Shown here in pieces: positions 28,101-43,100 of a DNA stretch of 64,000 nucleotides. How positions within the stretch are numbered: position 1 is the first letter of the stretch; each line of letters opens with the position of its first letter. A program made the translations under genes and the position numbers. The DNA comes from Gavia stellata (lineage: Eukaryota > Chordata > Aves > Gaviiformes > Gaviidae): NCBI RefSeq assembly GCF_030936135.1, contig NC_082612.1, forward strand, positions 15,669,001 to 15,733,000, in the 5' to 3' direction. The notes beneath the pieces are model-generated. The model did no database searches, had not been told where the DNA came from, and saw only the letters and a program-made list of their open reading frames with translations.

Positions 28101-31100
28101 AAGTACATCCAAACCAAAAGCAAAACATTCCCCTCACTAAAAAGGGCTCTTATTACACATTGAAGAGAACTAGATTTCTGATCTAGGCCCAGAAGATAAG
28201 CCCACAAAATTGCATGGCTCTAATATTTTATCTGTTACACAAAAATGTAGTTCCTGAGTGACTTTGTTAGGAAAAGACTGCAATAAATTATATTTGAGTG
28301 TAACCAAATTAAAAAATCCTACTTATTCTTTATCAGCAATAGGACAAGCCATTGCTTTGTAAGACACAAAAACCACTGGGGTTAAGTGAAAGCATTTCTC
28401 CTGGTTCCACAGGAATGACTTGTTTCTGAGGAAGTAAAGAATGAAAGAGGGTTGCCTCTCCTAAAAAAAATCAAGGAATTTAAAGACCCTAAACCCATGG
28501 TAAATAATCCCCAAATCCTGCAGAGGTATAGTATACGAACAAGTAAAACATTTTTACATCTGGATAAGGACTCTGTGGATGCAGATACTCAATAAAGGCA
28601 AGTGGGGCAAAACCTGATAAACTGTAACATTACTCAAGTTTGTTATAGCACGCCAGATTTCAATAAGCAAATGCAAATTAACATTTCACAGGATCCAGAG
28701 CAGATGTAATGCTCAACTGAAGGAATATTTACTCATTGGAAACAAATGCAAGAGACTGTTGTGAAAACTATTTGTATAAATTTAAAAATGCAATGCAATG
28801 TCTCATCTGAGAAAGATCCTAAATTCATAAGCATGTCTCACTGGAAATATATTTTCATACGAATTAACTTTAAAGGAGAATAAATAGGAGTATATCTGTC
28901 AGAGGTTCAGCTGGGTAGTTTTATATGAGCCAGAATACACTTTCATAAATTTGCAAAGCTGGAATCAGGACTGTTGCCCAATGGAAGCATTTAATTTTAC
29001 ATCTACACACCATTTCTTTTTCTTTAATGTACTGGAACAAATACAGTAGAATTTTTACCTTTTGCCTGTGCTTTCTTACAAATCCACAAGAAAATGCAAG
29101 CCTATGTTTCACTGTTTAATGTGGAGGTCAGACTTTGGACTCTGCTTCTCTCAATCTAGATAAAATTTATTTCTTGACTTCTTTCTAGGAGTCAAAAATT
29201 CCTCAAGTCACCATTCACTCAAAGAATGTACAGTTCAAAAAGATATTCAGATGGAGCTATACAGTGTTGGGCTAATGACTACCTTACTGCAACAGCCTGT
29301 CTACTATAAACAGCAGTCTGGAACAGTCTTAATGGTACATTCAACAGATTTAGGAATATCAGCTCTTCAGCATAAACTGTATGAGAATCAAAATAAAATT
29401 ATATCATGTATGCTCCTGAAGAATGAGGAGGCATTGAAAAAAACCACAAGAATGACATAGTTGAAAACTTGCTTACTGATAGACCTACTAAGTCCTAAAT
29501 CTAGAGATACTGTTGGATATCATCTTACTGCTTAGAAACGCGAAGTCAGTAACAAGCTGATGGAATTGGATTACAAATGTATGTGACTTACTGTATATCT
29601 TAAGGTCCTGTTGGTACATATGCTCCTCTGCTTAATTTAATTCTGCTATGCGAGTAAATCTTTATCTCCTCATGACAGACAGTATAAGTAAGATGTCTAA
29701 TGATTCTACAACAGAAGTTCTTACCCCAGCAGTGCTGGATTTACCCAAAGCCAATTTATGAAAATCTCTCCTTTAAACATGGTGACCATTATAGTCACAA
29801 CGGAAACCTGTTCAAACAGAGGAAAGCCTACCTGAAAATTTTACTAAATCATTTCACATGATATGGAACTGCAACTCTTTTCGCAACAATGAAAAAACAA
29901 AATATTATTTGATTTAACCTTACTAATTATCCTCAGTAATATCATCTTGTTAAGAAGTAACAAATGAATCTGAACATAAGAGAAACAAATTAGGATTTCC
30001 TGCACTTGCTAGTAGAAATTATCCAAAAAATCCTTCATACGGACAGTTGAATTTGACCTCTGACAGATATAGAGGAGAAAAAAATTTTAAAAAGGAGCTT
30101 AAGTATTAGGGGCTAGACTCTCATGGTTCACTCAAAGACTGTGACTGAGAACAGGATCCATAAAAAGCCTCAATAAAAAACTGTATTTGTTAACATTCCT
30201 TTAACATGAGACATAAAACACTCCAGAATTCATTCTGAAATAAAATAGGAGTGCGAGATAAACCTAGTTTAGGAATTGGATGAAGAAAGCTAGAAAGCAC
30301 AGGCCCTCAAGCCAGACATATGCTACATTATTACTCTCATTCCACCCTCTCTTGTATGTTCCTGCAGAAAATGGGAAAATCCTGGAAAAGGTTTTTCTGA
30401 TTCGAATGCATGATCTTGGTTATCTTATGACAGAATAAGACAGAGAACAGACCTCAGAAAGAAAGAATTATACTTCAGATCTATAGAAACATTTCCATAC
30501 ACTACTTGAGATAAGAAACAGGATAAAACCACGTTCGATTTCACCCCTCTCGCTCCCCCCAAAAATGTAGCAAAGAATACAATATAGGCACTGTCTAGCA
30601 GTGTGCTCAAAGCTCCTAGCAGATGCATGATCCGTGACCAAAATAGCATTTCAGCCATCAAGGGAGCAAGACCTAACTCTAGAAAGGACAGTCATGATGA
30701 TAGCTCTGAAGCAACTGAATCTCTTGCTCAAGAACTCTGTATTTGTTCTAGACATCTATCACTTGCCAAGTAGCATTTTCTTCTGAACCTCAATGATTGC
30801 TTTAACTTGTCATGTGAACAGCATTCCTTTCCATAACTACTTTCTTAATGACACTGTGAATAATCTCAGTTTTCCACTAAAATGTTAAGCTTCAAGGAAT
30901 TAAAAAAAAAAGATTGTAATGATAAAACCCCCTCATATACCTTACATGAAACACATTTGTTCATCTACTTTTACCTGAAAAAAGTCTGTCTTTTCATTTT
31001 TAGAGATACAGAATAATATATTCTTACTACTGTTTATGCACGCTAACACTACTTGTTAATTTACGGAAAATTTTGGTTGGTTGTTTTGGTGCTGGCCTGA

Positions 31101-34100
31101 CAGACAGCATGGCACATCCAGTGCATTTTTATGGATTTGTTTTGAGTTTTTTTTTGAAATCTTACTTGGTGGCAGCACCTGACAACTTTGCCACAAGGCA
31201 ATACCTACTACGAGTAGTTAAATCTGATTGAATTTGTACTGATGCAAATAAAGATACTCACAACATGAAAGCCACACATAGGCCAGAAAATAGTAAGTGG
31301 TAGACCAATATGCTCCTAATTTCTTCTACCGTGGGGCCACTTCTTCCCCCCACCCCATTGCTGAACTATTAAAGAAGAGTGGTTAAGATAGTCACAGGAT
31401 GCTTCCAGCTGCTGTTGCCTACAAGTCGTTTAAGTGAAACAGAAAATAAGGTGTGGTGCACCTATTGACCAACAGCAGTTGAGACGACAGCACAAGACTT
31501 AGTTCTTCGGTATCCTAGAAAGTTCCTTCCTTTCATATCTTTTCTTATGCTTAACCCAAATTAAATGTCAACTGCTGGCTTTCCTCTTTGAAGGATTTTA
31601 ATACTATGTTAGTAGTAGCACCCAGAGGGATCAGAATCGATCTTTGATTTGACCTTTTCTGCATGTATTTAGCACTTCTCACTGTCCGAAATTATCTAGT
31701 ACTCCGTCTAAGGATTAGTTTCCACAATTAAGTCTGTGAAGACAAATCAGGTAAATCAAAGCTGATTATTTACAATTCACTGACTTTATCCTCCCAGTCC
31801 TGATCCACAGTTTGTGGAAAAAATAGCTCAAATGCCACTGCAAGATATTTTCAACTGGCTAGCAACCTCTCCAGAAAGAAAAGCAGGAATGAATGAGCAA
31901 CACCTTGTATCATCTTTGACACAAAAGAACGCAGAAAGAAGATGCTGGTGTTTGGTACTGGACTCCCACGATGTTCTTTTACATATGGGATCCAAAAACA
32001 GAGCAGATAACTTTGTATTTCTCAGGTCTGGGGAACTTCAAGTATGGGAAAGAGCATGGTTGTCAAATGGGGTGGGGGAAAGAAAGAATCTATTTAATGA
32101 TTTCCATGCAGTATGCAGGGCCCTTTACTACAGAAAAACATCATTTCCCTTTCAAATACAGGTCTGCTGATACCAGAAAGCACTTCCCCAAGACCTCCTC
32201 CCTAGCATGCTGCTCCCTAGAGATTAAAGAAGAGTCCCTTGTCACAGACAGCTTCAATGATACCTACCTTCTTGCTCTGCTAAATAACTGGTCAAGTCAG
32301 GTGTCTGGATTCCTCCCAGAATACTCATCATTCCCCCCCACACACTTCCCCAAAAGCAAGTAAACAATACAGCAGGCAAACAAAGAAAGCAAAGGTTTTC
32401 AGCTTTCCTTAGCTCAAACCTTGAAGCCTTATGTGACCAGGAGCCTCTTCAAACATCCAAGAAAAAACCTAACTGACAATCCACATAGCAATTTCCCCTT
32501 GGGGACATACACAATTAAAATTATTACCAGAAGCTTCCCTTCAAATATTTACAAGCAAGGAAAATTAAAATATGCATGATGTTGTTACAGCAATTAACAC
32601 TGTATGGAAATTCAGCATGCAGGCATAAAAATCTAATTCTGTGCCCAAACCACCTGTTGACCTAATTTCTGCAATACATTGCAGCACATTTGTCGACAAG
32701 AAGTTATAAAAACAGTAATATAAAATCATAACTAATTTGCTGTTTAACATAGAAGACCACACCTGGGTGGAAAAGCATTATGATGAGTCTGAAAAGAAAT
32801 TAAGATAACCTATACCTAAGAACTAGCCCATTACCATGTTGATAACAGTAAAAAGGAAAGACATACATTTTTGCAATTACTTCACTGAAGGAAAAAGACA
32901 CACATGTATATAGTTCTGTGGTCATATGACATGATCTCAACTATAGTTGAGGAGGGCAGGACCAAAAAACCTACAAGTCAAGTCAGTCTGTAATATTTTT
33001 TTAGGTAGATAACCAAAAGCATAATTTCTATTCTGGCAAGCATACACTGACATCATTTGCCACTGGCAATTATATTAGTAGAAGGACTTTAGCAGTGTTT
33101 ATTCAGTCAGACAAATAATTATCTTGACTATCAAGGTAAACTATCACACTTTACCTAGCTTGAACCTTATAATCTGGTTAGAATCCATTCCTTTTCTCTT
33201 AACTTTTACGAATCTAGCAAAAGACTAGAAACTGTAATCATCTATCCTTGCATTAAACAGTTTGCCTACCAGGGTCTCCAACAATATGCCCAAGTGCAGA
33301 GAAATTAAAAACATATGAGAAAATAAGATACTGCTACATGCTACAGTTTGCCAGTGAATAGTATTACACGTTGTGCAAACTACAGTTAAAATGAGTTCTG
33401 ATCAACTGAGGCAGGGGATCTGATCAAGCACCATGAAGACATTCTAGATGAGCCTGCACACTGAAACCCAGTATAAGCTATAATGCTGGATGCACTTGTG
33501 CTGTTTTAAAATGTCAACTAGACAACATGTTTGCATTAAAAAGGGAGGGAGGATAGGGGAAAGGAAAGGAACAGGTTAAAATACTGAAGTAGGGAAACTA
33601 AGTATTTGAGTCTCTTCTGTCATGCTATCAGCTCCCCCACCCACCCACCTTATTCCTCACTCCCATATTCAGTCTTCAAGCAGAATGCTTAAACGAAGGC
33701 AAGAGCATCATGCTCTATCTTGATATGATTTTTACGTTGCCAAAACTAAATCTCTGCTTGCTTCTCTTATTCCTGAAGCATTAATGATTATCTGCAAGAA
33801 GTATCTAGTAAGCCTACATTGGTAAACTGTAATTAGAAATCCCTACAAACTTTGAAAAACCATTGACCAACAAATATCTCAGTGCACTCTCCAAACACAG
33901 AACCTTTATTCCAACAGGAACTTTCAGTAAAAAATGATGTGTGAACAGCAGACACTGATGTTCACACAAGCATACTGCATACAACCCAGCAGGCGATTTT
34001 TCTGTTTTTTTTGGATTATGCCCTGGAGGTGCTGGCACAATGGAATTTCAATACCATAATTGCTTATTTCTCTGTGTGCCAGCCTCTGAAATAACAGGTA

Positions 34101-37100
34101 AAGAGAAAAAAATACACATAAAACAAACATTCTCTTTAAGTTACAGGAATCACAAAATAAAGTGGTTTTAATTCTCTAGTTCAAACGATGTAATTTATAA
34201 CCATGACACAAATAGAGAAGCAGCACAAAAGGGAAAATACAGAAATAACATAACGTTCCCAAGGTTCAGTTTACAAGGACCTCACACAAAGTTTTTTTTT
34301 TTGCAACTCTTACTAGAAACAGTATTATTTGCTAAAAATGCAGTAGCTGCCAAAAGCTATGATCCATCTAAAGCAAACATGTTTAAGATGGAAATAGAGT
34401 GTTAATGCTGAAGAAAGACAGAATTGAGTATACAAGTTTTCTTTTAAAAGTGTCAAAGCAACTGCAGTACAGTGTTGTTTTTCATCTTTCTGAGCAAAAA
34501 CTGATTGTATTTGCAGATAAGCACCTAAATTAGAGAGAAGTACATTAAGACAATAACAGAAGTAATCAAATTTCAAACTTTCTAATTAAACCTCTTTTTC
34601 CTGCAGAAGGTTATTGGGAATTCAACACTAGCCTTGGTTCACATGATAGAACAATGGGAAAATTTTCCGAATGGTTGAACACTAACCCTGACAAGTGTGG
34701 AGAGCCAACTACAATACATTATATGGTAGCATAACCTGCCACCCACGTTGCTGAGAGAACAGCTTTCAAACACATGCACCGAGCTGTAAAACCACAAAAT
34801 CCCTTATTACACATTGTCCCTTACTTAAGGTGAAATACACTATCCCCCCTTTTTAAATTTTGCTGCTTTTTTTAAACCTTCTTCTCTTAAGTTTATTTAG
34901 CAGCTAACTAGACTGTTTTTCAGACTTTTTTTCCAAATGCCATTTTTCCTGTTTTGTTTTTTAACCAAAATAAAATCATGTTTTTATAGTACACAGTGAA
35001 AGCCTGTTATGTCTTTCAGTGTTGCTTTTTTTTAATACTACTTCCACCTGCGTGACATTATCCAACTTTTCAAAAGGAAATGTCTGATATATGACTAATT
35101 CATTTGTGAAGACTTATTTCTGGAGTTAAATATTTTCCTTTTTTTAATAAGATACATGACTCGTCACTGCTAAAGTAAAAAATGGTTCCATCATGCTTTT
35201 GATTGGAAGACCAGATATTCTGTTATTTACTGTGATTCTTTTCCATTGTTACGCAATTTGAATATATTCAAAAAGATAAACTGCCACAGTATGTGTGGTT
35301 ATAGACACTGGCATTCATGTAAGTCAACCATTGCTGTAGAATGACAAACATACTCCACCCTCATTACAACATGCTGTGGTTACTAGCCAAACATCTTTGC
35401 CTTTTCTGAAAAGGGTACATTATAATAAAAGCAGACCAGCAAAACAAATAATACAAGGGGACTCAAGATATGGTAAAAGTAATAAAAATTGTTAGAAAAC
35501 ATAACTCTGAATATGGAAAGTGAACTACTTACTGATTTTAGGAACACATATAACCTCATGCTACCAAAAACAATCACTGAAAAATGCTGGTATATAAAAC
35601 TATCTTAGTTAGTGATTCCCCCCTCCTACCCCCCCACCGCACATGTCTGCTGCTTGAATCATTGCATTCCAAGATATTTAGAGGATATACACAGTTTCTT
35701 CAGGGGTTTTCAGTTGCAACTTTGCTGGCAATGGGAATTTTATTTGCAAGTGTTTCTATTCTACTGACAAGGTCAATTAGTCCAGCGAACTATTGGTTGT
35801 TCTGTCTGATAGCTCAGTGTATTTATTCAAGCAAGCACTTTTATAACCCACAATTGAATGCAGACAGTTACCCTTGTAAACACAACTGTCCACAGGGATT
35901 TTCACTACATTTTGGGCACGTAAAAGAAAAACATGCTTTCTTCCCTCAGCCTGATAGCACATAAGTTTGATTACAGCTTGAATTTCAGGGAGCAAAGGGT
36001 GGGGGGGCTACTGTTTTAAATATATATATGATCTATTGTACCTAAATATACATATTTGGACCAATTCCTAGAAACTAAATAACACAGACATTTGATTGAT
36101 CTCTCTAGGAGCTCCAAAAATTTGGTAATGCTATCAAAAAGAGACAGATGAACATCTCTGCTCTATCCAGGCATTAAAAAGAAAAGCCATGGTTTAAAAG
36201 AAACAAAGAGATGCTATATGTAGCACTAAGGGTTAAAGGCTACATAAAATGCTTTCACAAAAGCCAGAAGCACAGGGGTGGAAATCAGCTGCAGAAGTCG
36301 GTAGAGTTAAAAAAAATTAAAAAAAAAAGGACTATTCCACAGGTCTAGATAGAATTTTTAGAGGTCAGCAGCACAGCCGTGCCACTGACAAAATGTACAA
36401 AGAGGAAAAATTACAGATCCTAGTCTCACAGAACTTTTACCAACACATACATGTATTCCCTTCACCCTTTATACAAAAATCTTCTTGCAAAGAAGAGATT
36501 CTTCATTTTTACTAATTAGGAATGGTAAAGGGGCTAGTCTATTAGCACACTGCTCTTCATTATTCATGTCTTCCCTGAAGAAATCCTTCAGGGATATAAA
36601 GAAGGTAAGAAACTATCAGGAAAAAACAGCAATCTTTCATGGCTGTATTCTACCACTTTGGGTATTATACAGATACTACAAAAATTGAAAAGCCTACTGA
36701 AAGCTATCTGGGAAGTCCATAGTACAGAAGACAATCACAGAGATAATCAATAAGGAAATATGGATTCCATAAAGCAATAAACTTGAACAACACCAAAGTA
36801 TACATATATATTAAATCTCTAATAGCTATTTAATCAATATTAAAGCACCACTGAAAACAAATAGCTTTTCTGAAAAATGTTACCTAGAAAAGTTGAGTCA
36901 TTATAACAAATTGATGAGCACATAGGAACAATAGGTTTTAAGGACTGGAAGGGGGAGTGCTTTGTTTTGGCTTAACTGAAGAAGGAACTTTATACCTAAG
37001 TGTGTATGGTGCTTTACCTTGGTTTTGTGAGGTTTTTTAGGTAGGTGTAAATTATACCAGTGTAAATCAGGCAATTCTAGACAGAACTAATTCATTTGAA

Positions 37101-40100
37101 CAAAAATGTCAAGCATTCACAATCTGGTAGCAACGAACATCACAATTACAAGTTTCAATCAATCAGGTATAAACTGGACACAATCCAATGTGGACTTTGA
37201 CTTGGGATATTGGTTCAATAGCATAGATAATCTGCATAGACTACAAACAAATCACTTAGCCCTCCTACAAAATGACTAATACTATTAGCATTCTACAACA
37301 GTATTATTATCTTACGTACTTCAAAAGAGTGTTGGAGAATATGCTCATCTAAATTTGCAGTTGTTTCCCATACTATTCTGTACTCGCAACAAGGCCACAA
37401 TTTTTCCCCACATTTTTAAAAATACCAGTATAAAAAGTTGAAGTATTTGGCTCTCCCCCTCACACACAGAGCACTATCTGCAACCTGCTCCTGTCCACCA
37501 AAGAAAGGACTGGAATTTGTTTATAGTATCATAATTACAATACACTAGTGGACATTTGCATCAAAGCCTATGAAAAATTCCCACATCACATTGGAGGACA
37601 GTTTCCCTGCATGGATAACATACTTTTTTATTTAACTGAAGTTTTAAGCCATCCATACCAGAAAGATTTTTACAGAAGTAAAATATAAAACAAACAAGCT
37701 TTAAGAAATCTCTTCAAATCCTCCTATTAGAATTTCATTCACAGAAAAGAGATGAAACCACGTAATGAAACACTTGCTACAAAACAGGTATTACACAGCA
37801 TAACATAAATGATTAATGTCAAATTGATTAGTAAGTTAACTTGCCTTTTCTCATTGGCAGTGGAGAGAGAAGCTCTTTCACTTTTACATGAAAAGTCATA
37901 CACATTTCCTAATTCCTTTTCCATTGTAGAAAAAGGTTATAACTCCAGGCAAAGCTTTCACATACATGTAAAACTTTGTGCTTCGATCAGTTCCTAGCCT
38001 CTATATACTTGAGTTCCCTCGAGGAAAGCTCTGTACTTCATCAAGTTCCTGCCTTCCATGGAGCTGTTGCCACTTTCCGGCACATAGCTTTTCCTCCGCC
38101 TCAGAAGGTAAAGTCAGACTGACAGTATGAAAAATACAGGGCCTCTTTAATGTACCCTTGCCTAATTGAGTCCCTCTGTGGCAAGGAAAGGTTCCTTCAT
38201 AGATTTCTTTTTGAATGCTGGGAGACAAAACAAGAAAAAATATCTTTCTACATGCAACACATGCCACAGCATAAAAAAATATTTAGTTTTCCTCTTTTTT
38301 TTCCCTCTAAGATCCAACAGAAGAGATGTTTATTTCTCATAAAATACCATTTCAGACCAAGGTAAGATAAAAATGCTTAACAATTTTATGATGTGTGGAC
38401 CAAAATAATCTTCCATTCTTCAGAATTCTTCTAGATCTAATGTGGATCTTGCTATTTGTACACACATACCTCATATGCACAAAAGGCTATTTCAATAACT
38501 GCATTTCTCATGATTGCATAGTAAGCTCCACTCCAATGTATTACCATTCCAGGGTATAAAAAGCAGGAAAACTGCAATCCTGATCATAATTTCCACAGTT
38601 TGAAACATATGTTAGTTGATTTCCATAAGCATAGGAATGATGAGCAGGTCATATCGTCTACAGTGATGATGACATTGGCTGGGAACAGTGATGTTATGTC
38701 ATTAAATTAGAGATGTTTGATCAGAGACTCAGAAGCAGTACATTTTCTTGATTCACTAGCTTGCAACAGTCCTATGACAAGTTAGCATCTCCTTGTTCCT
38801 CAGTATCTATGTTTACTCCACATACAGAAAACATGTTGAGATTGCTAGCTGTTGAATTTCAGAAAGTGTCTAGAAAAGTCCGGCCTCTTCACTACAACCC
38901 CTGGACACTGTAGTAGTAAAGAGATTATAATAGGGTCAGACTTCCTTAGCTACCTCTCAGAAAAGCTCCCCAGTCTGGGCATTCCTCTGTTTGATAATTC
39001 CCTGCTCTAGTGCAGAATCTCTTAAATCAGTGACAAAGTGGCCCTGTCCGTGGTGCTTGGTCACAATACCACACCACCAGGGAGACTGATGGGCTTGCGA
39101 CAGCTCTGGAACACCTGGATACAAAAACACTAAGATCAAAAGGGCTAGAAAACAAACTGAAAACAAAAGAGACAGCAATTCAACATAAGACAACAAAAAG
39201 TTGAATCAAAGGACTTGCACTGCTGCCAGCAAAGACATATTAAAATAACAGGGCTTTAACCTGAGTCTTCAAAGACAACTTCAGGACTGAGTCCTGTTGA
39301 AAAGGTTAAGAATGCTTTTGTTCCAGGTGGAAAGTGTACAGCAACTGAGTTAAAGCATGCCTCTTCCAAAGTAACATTTAGTATTTGTTATAGTTCTTCG
39401 ATGCAAAGGCTCCTACATAGGACCTCCAGCAACAAAGTGTCTTTTTCCTACATAAGAGCTATCCACCATTGCCCAGTGATAGATCATTGTACACCTATAA
39501 AGGTTGTTAACCAGGGAAGTTACTCTGTTCCAGCAGCATTCCTTCAGACTGAATGGCTTCTGAAAGACGCCAAGAGCAAACACCTTTCTTACCTAGGTTA
39601 CACAAAGCCATGATGCTATATCCGTTTGTAGATTTGCCCTACTGCATAAAGAGAGTACATTCACAGTCAGCAGTTTCCTCCCCGCCACCCCCCCAAAACA
39701 GGGTATTTCTGATCGTTCCCTTTTAGGCCTGAATATTAATACATCTTATCTGCCATGTGGATTATTACTACCCTTAAGTAATTTGAAAAGCAAAGTACAC
39801 ATAACAGTGCCATGCACTAGCAAGGGTTTGGTCCTATCACAAAGCTTGACAGTTTCTCTGAACTACACAAACAACTAAATAAAAAAACATGTCCTATTCC
39901 AAAACAAAAATCATGGGAAAGTCCAAGAAGTGTGCTGGAAGAACTAACTCCCACTGGAACAGGAAGCAAATTATACCTGTCTAGTTGCATCTTACCTAGT
40001 TACAGCCATGACATGTATGCCACTTTCTGTTGTTGAGTCCTCTACAGGGCACAGCAGAATAGAAGACTGTCTCTTTCAGGAGGGGTTCAGCCTCTTAAAG

Positions 40101-43100
40101 CAACTTTGATTTTGGGATTAAACACCAGTGGCTTCTCAGATGTGAATTAATGCAAGCAGTGAGTACCTATTTTCAGAAAGTCTGACCCACACCTTCCCAG
40201 AGGGTCTTTTATATCCAAAGATGCAGAACTGGTTAATACAAGAGTTTACAGGTGTCTTGCTTTGCTGTGTAAAGTCCCTACATTATAGGCTGACAGCAGA
40301 AGCCACTGAAGCTACTAAGTGAATATAACCTGAAATCCTACCTGCACTTAGCATCACAACACTATCTTTTTATGGCAAGGTGAACTGCTGATAACCTAAA
40401 TGTCCTGAGAGGTACAAAGGCAACAAGCAGGTAAGCGTTATTTGAAGAGACCAGAAATATCTTGCAGCCAACATTTCACTCACATCCTTCGCAGTAGATT
40501 ATTTTCATATCATGAGAAAGCGTAGTAACTTAAATCACATACTGAGGAGTCTGGATGCTGTTCCAAAAATGCCTCTATAGACTATCTTGTCCATCCAGAC
40601 TGTTTGCACCATTATGTGGGAGAACTCTAAGACTAGAAATGAGAAAGTATTTGCTCTCCAAGCTTGACAGCTATGATAAAAAGGCACTTAAGTCAGAGGA
40701 GAAGGCTTACTGCACACATCTTAACTGTAGTTCCTCCAGCTGAGCAAGGGAATAATACTGCCAGATTATGACAGCTGTTCTCACCCATAGGATGGGGTAG
40801 AAATGACTTGTTTCTCAGAGGGAAGAAACCCAAACTTTTATTTGGAAAATAATTTCATCTTAGGTTCCAAAAAGGACCTGCGTACATACTAGACCATAAA
40901 CTAAAGCTAATCTTACATTAGTGATAAAACCTAGCCTAACAGCACATCGCATTGTTTTGAAAATTAGACCATTAGGAAAAAACACATGGAGGCATCATAG
41001 GAGTTTCATTAGACACTATAAGTTGGGCAAGCATCCATGGAAAAATATAAAATTATTTAGCTGGATTTTCCAACCAGTTAATCAGTCCTGAAGCCAATGG
41101 AATCATTGTATAATTAAGCAGATTTCTCTAAAGAGCTCATAACGGTTCACACTGCTTTAATAATCTGCCTATGTGTCAGAGAAGCTGAAGAAAAGAGAAA
41201 GTTTCAGGACTAAAGGAAAATTTAAGAAACACATTCTGAGTACCAAGCAGTCTAGGAAATATGGAAATTGATAGCAATATTTAACATTACAGTGGCGACA
41301 AAGTTAGTCACTAGTACTTTACAGCATCAAAGTATTGTGTCTCATCAGTAAGCAGCTTGACCGTATTTTCATCTCAGTTTTGAAGTAAAAAAGCATATAA
41401 GCATGTGGTATGAATAAGAATTACTGCTCTCATGCAACATATTACAGTCATTACTATACTATAAAAGATACTAGTAGCTTGTTTCATTTAGAAGTGCCTT
41501 TTTTCACTGAAAAAGTTATGTATAGAATCCTGTGTTTAACAAGAAAAAAGCTAAAGAAATATTGCCTGAAAAACTGCAGAAGACTAATATGCTTATAATA
41601 CATTTTATTATACCTATAGATCTTTAATAACACATATACCCTCAAAGTGCAAGTTCACCAGTGAATAAGAAACTTAAGCTATTGCAATTATATGCAGAAT
41701 GCTGTACTAAACATTATTATAAAAGGATAGTAATTTAGTTATTGGAAGAGTAGACTCCAAGCACAAAATCAAACTGATCATTAAGGACAACATTGACATC
41801 TAGTGGATACTCGGAAAACAGACCCGTAGCCTAACACAAGGAAAAGATAGAGCTGCTGTTCCTGTTACAGAGTGCAACTCCCAAATTGCTACGAGGCAAT
41901 TAAGAAGATTAAAAGACAGAATCTGCAGCTGATGAAAGTCAAAGTAATGTGATGATTCATTTCTTTTCAAAATAATATTTAATTTTAAAAAATAGTCAAG
42001 ACCCTTCCATTTAAGATTTAGGATAAAAGTATAGGTCAAAACTTGAGAGAACATCACAAATCATTGAAAGGATATAGACACATAGTGCCAACATAATAGG
42101 GGCATACATGTTTACTATACTTTCTATTCCCACTGCACCTACAGCCTTCAACTTAAGTTGCTCTTGTTGGGACTCCAAACACTGAAAGACCAAGTGAAAA
42201 CAAGAAAAATCCCAGAAGTAAAAATTCAAACCACTATTTAGCACCTCCTTTTTCTCATCATTCTGATCCTCCTGTTATTGTAATACCTGCCATAAGGGAG
42301 GTAAGTTAAACCTTCATAATGTATCAGCTAGTAGCTGCTGAGCTCCAGAGAACAGGAATCTGAAACATGAGGCTACTCTAACTCAAAATTAGCAAAGACA
42401 CCTGCTTATGAGTAACCTGATTAATTTACAAGGTAGACTTCTACAAAGATCATGGATTTTTTTAAATCTGCTTTTACCATTCACCAAAAGGCAAGCAAAA
42501 CTAAGCAGTTAAAGCAACTCAAATCTGATCTTAATTGTTCCATCAAAGAAACTTTTTCTGGCTAGAAGTGTCACCACAAAGAAAATACTGATTTTGACTA
42601 TTACACTTCTGTAAATAAAAACATTAACAAAACACTACAAATCTACCTCCCATTTGAAGTCTTAAGCATAAAATGTTGTATCTACAGAAATGGAAATAGG
42701 ATTTTGCATCATACTGTTAGAAACAAAATACTGCATCCCTTCCAAAATTTCTACACCTCAGTGACTGTCCAGTATAAAAAAAACATTGCAAAAGATTAGA
42801 AACTATACTCAAAAGTAAAACATCATTTAGGAACACATCTGATTGTAATCTACACTAGACTTCCAATTTAAATTGGTATCTTGCTTGCTTTCTATATGAT
42901 TTTGGAAAAGTCAGTGTTGCAATTCCCCTAGTGCTCACCCATCAGTAGTGGCTAGAGTCAGCTATTAGCAAATACCTAAGAGATTCTCACTTCTATGAAG
43001 ATTCTCTAACCAGTAGAATACAAAGAAACCCTTGCATAACTGATGCTCGGGCCTTGTGTCCCAATTTTTTTTTGCCAGGGTCTCAATGTGACCTTTGAAT

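Noticed and set aside
31814-32363. Two overlapping plus-strand ORFs of 118 and 130 codons in the large ANAPC10 intron
   Set aside because: They overlap each other in different frames, have no recognisable domain, and their composition looks like chance.
38001-38267. 88-codon minus-strand ORF, considered as a possible alternative ANAPC10 exon
   Set aside because: It has no good polypyrimidine tract and acceptor in frame, and the four-exon CDS is already complete at 185 residues.
24724-39056. Shared CCCTGTCCGTGGT phrase at about 24.73 kb and 39.04 kb, considered as a dispersed repeat
   Set aside because: The exact match is only 13 bases, expected by chance in a window this size, and the flanks do not align.
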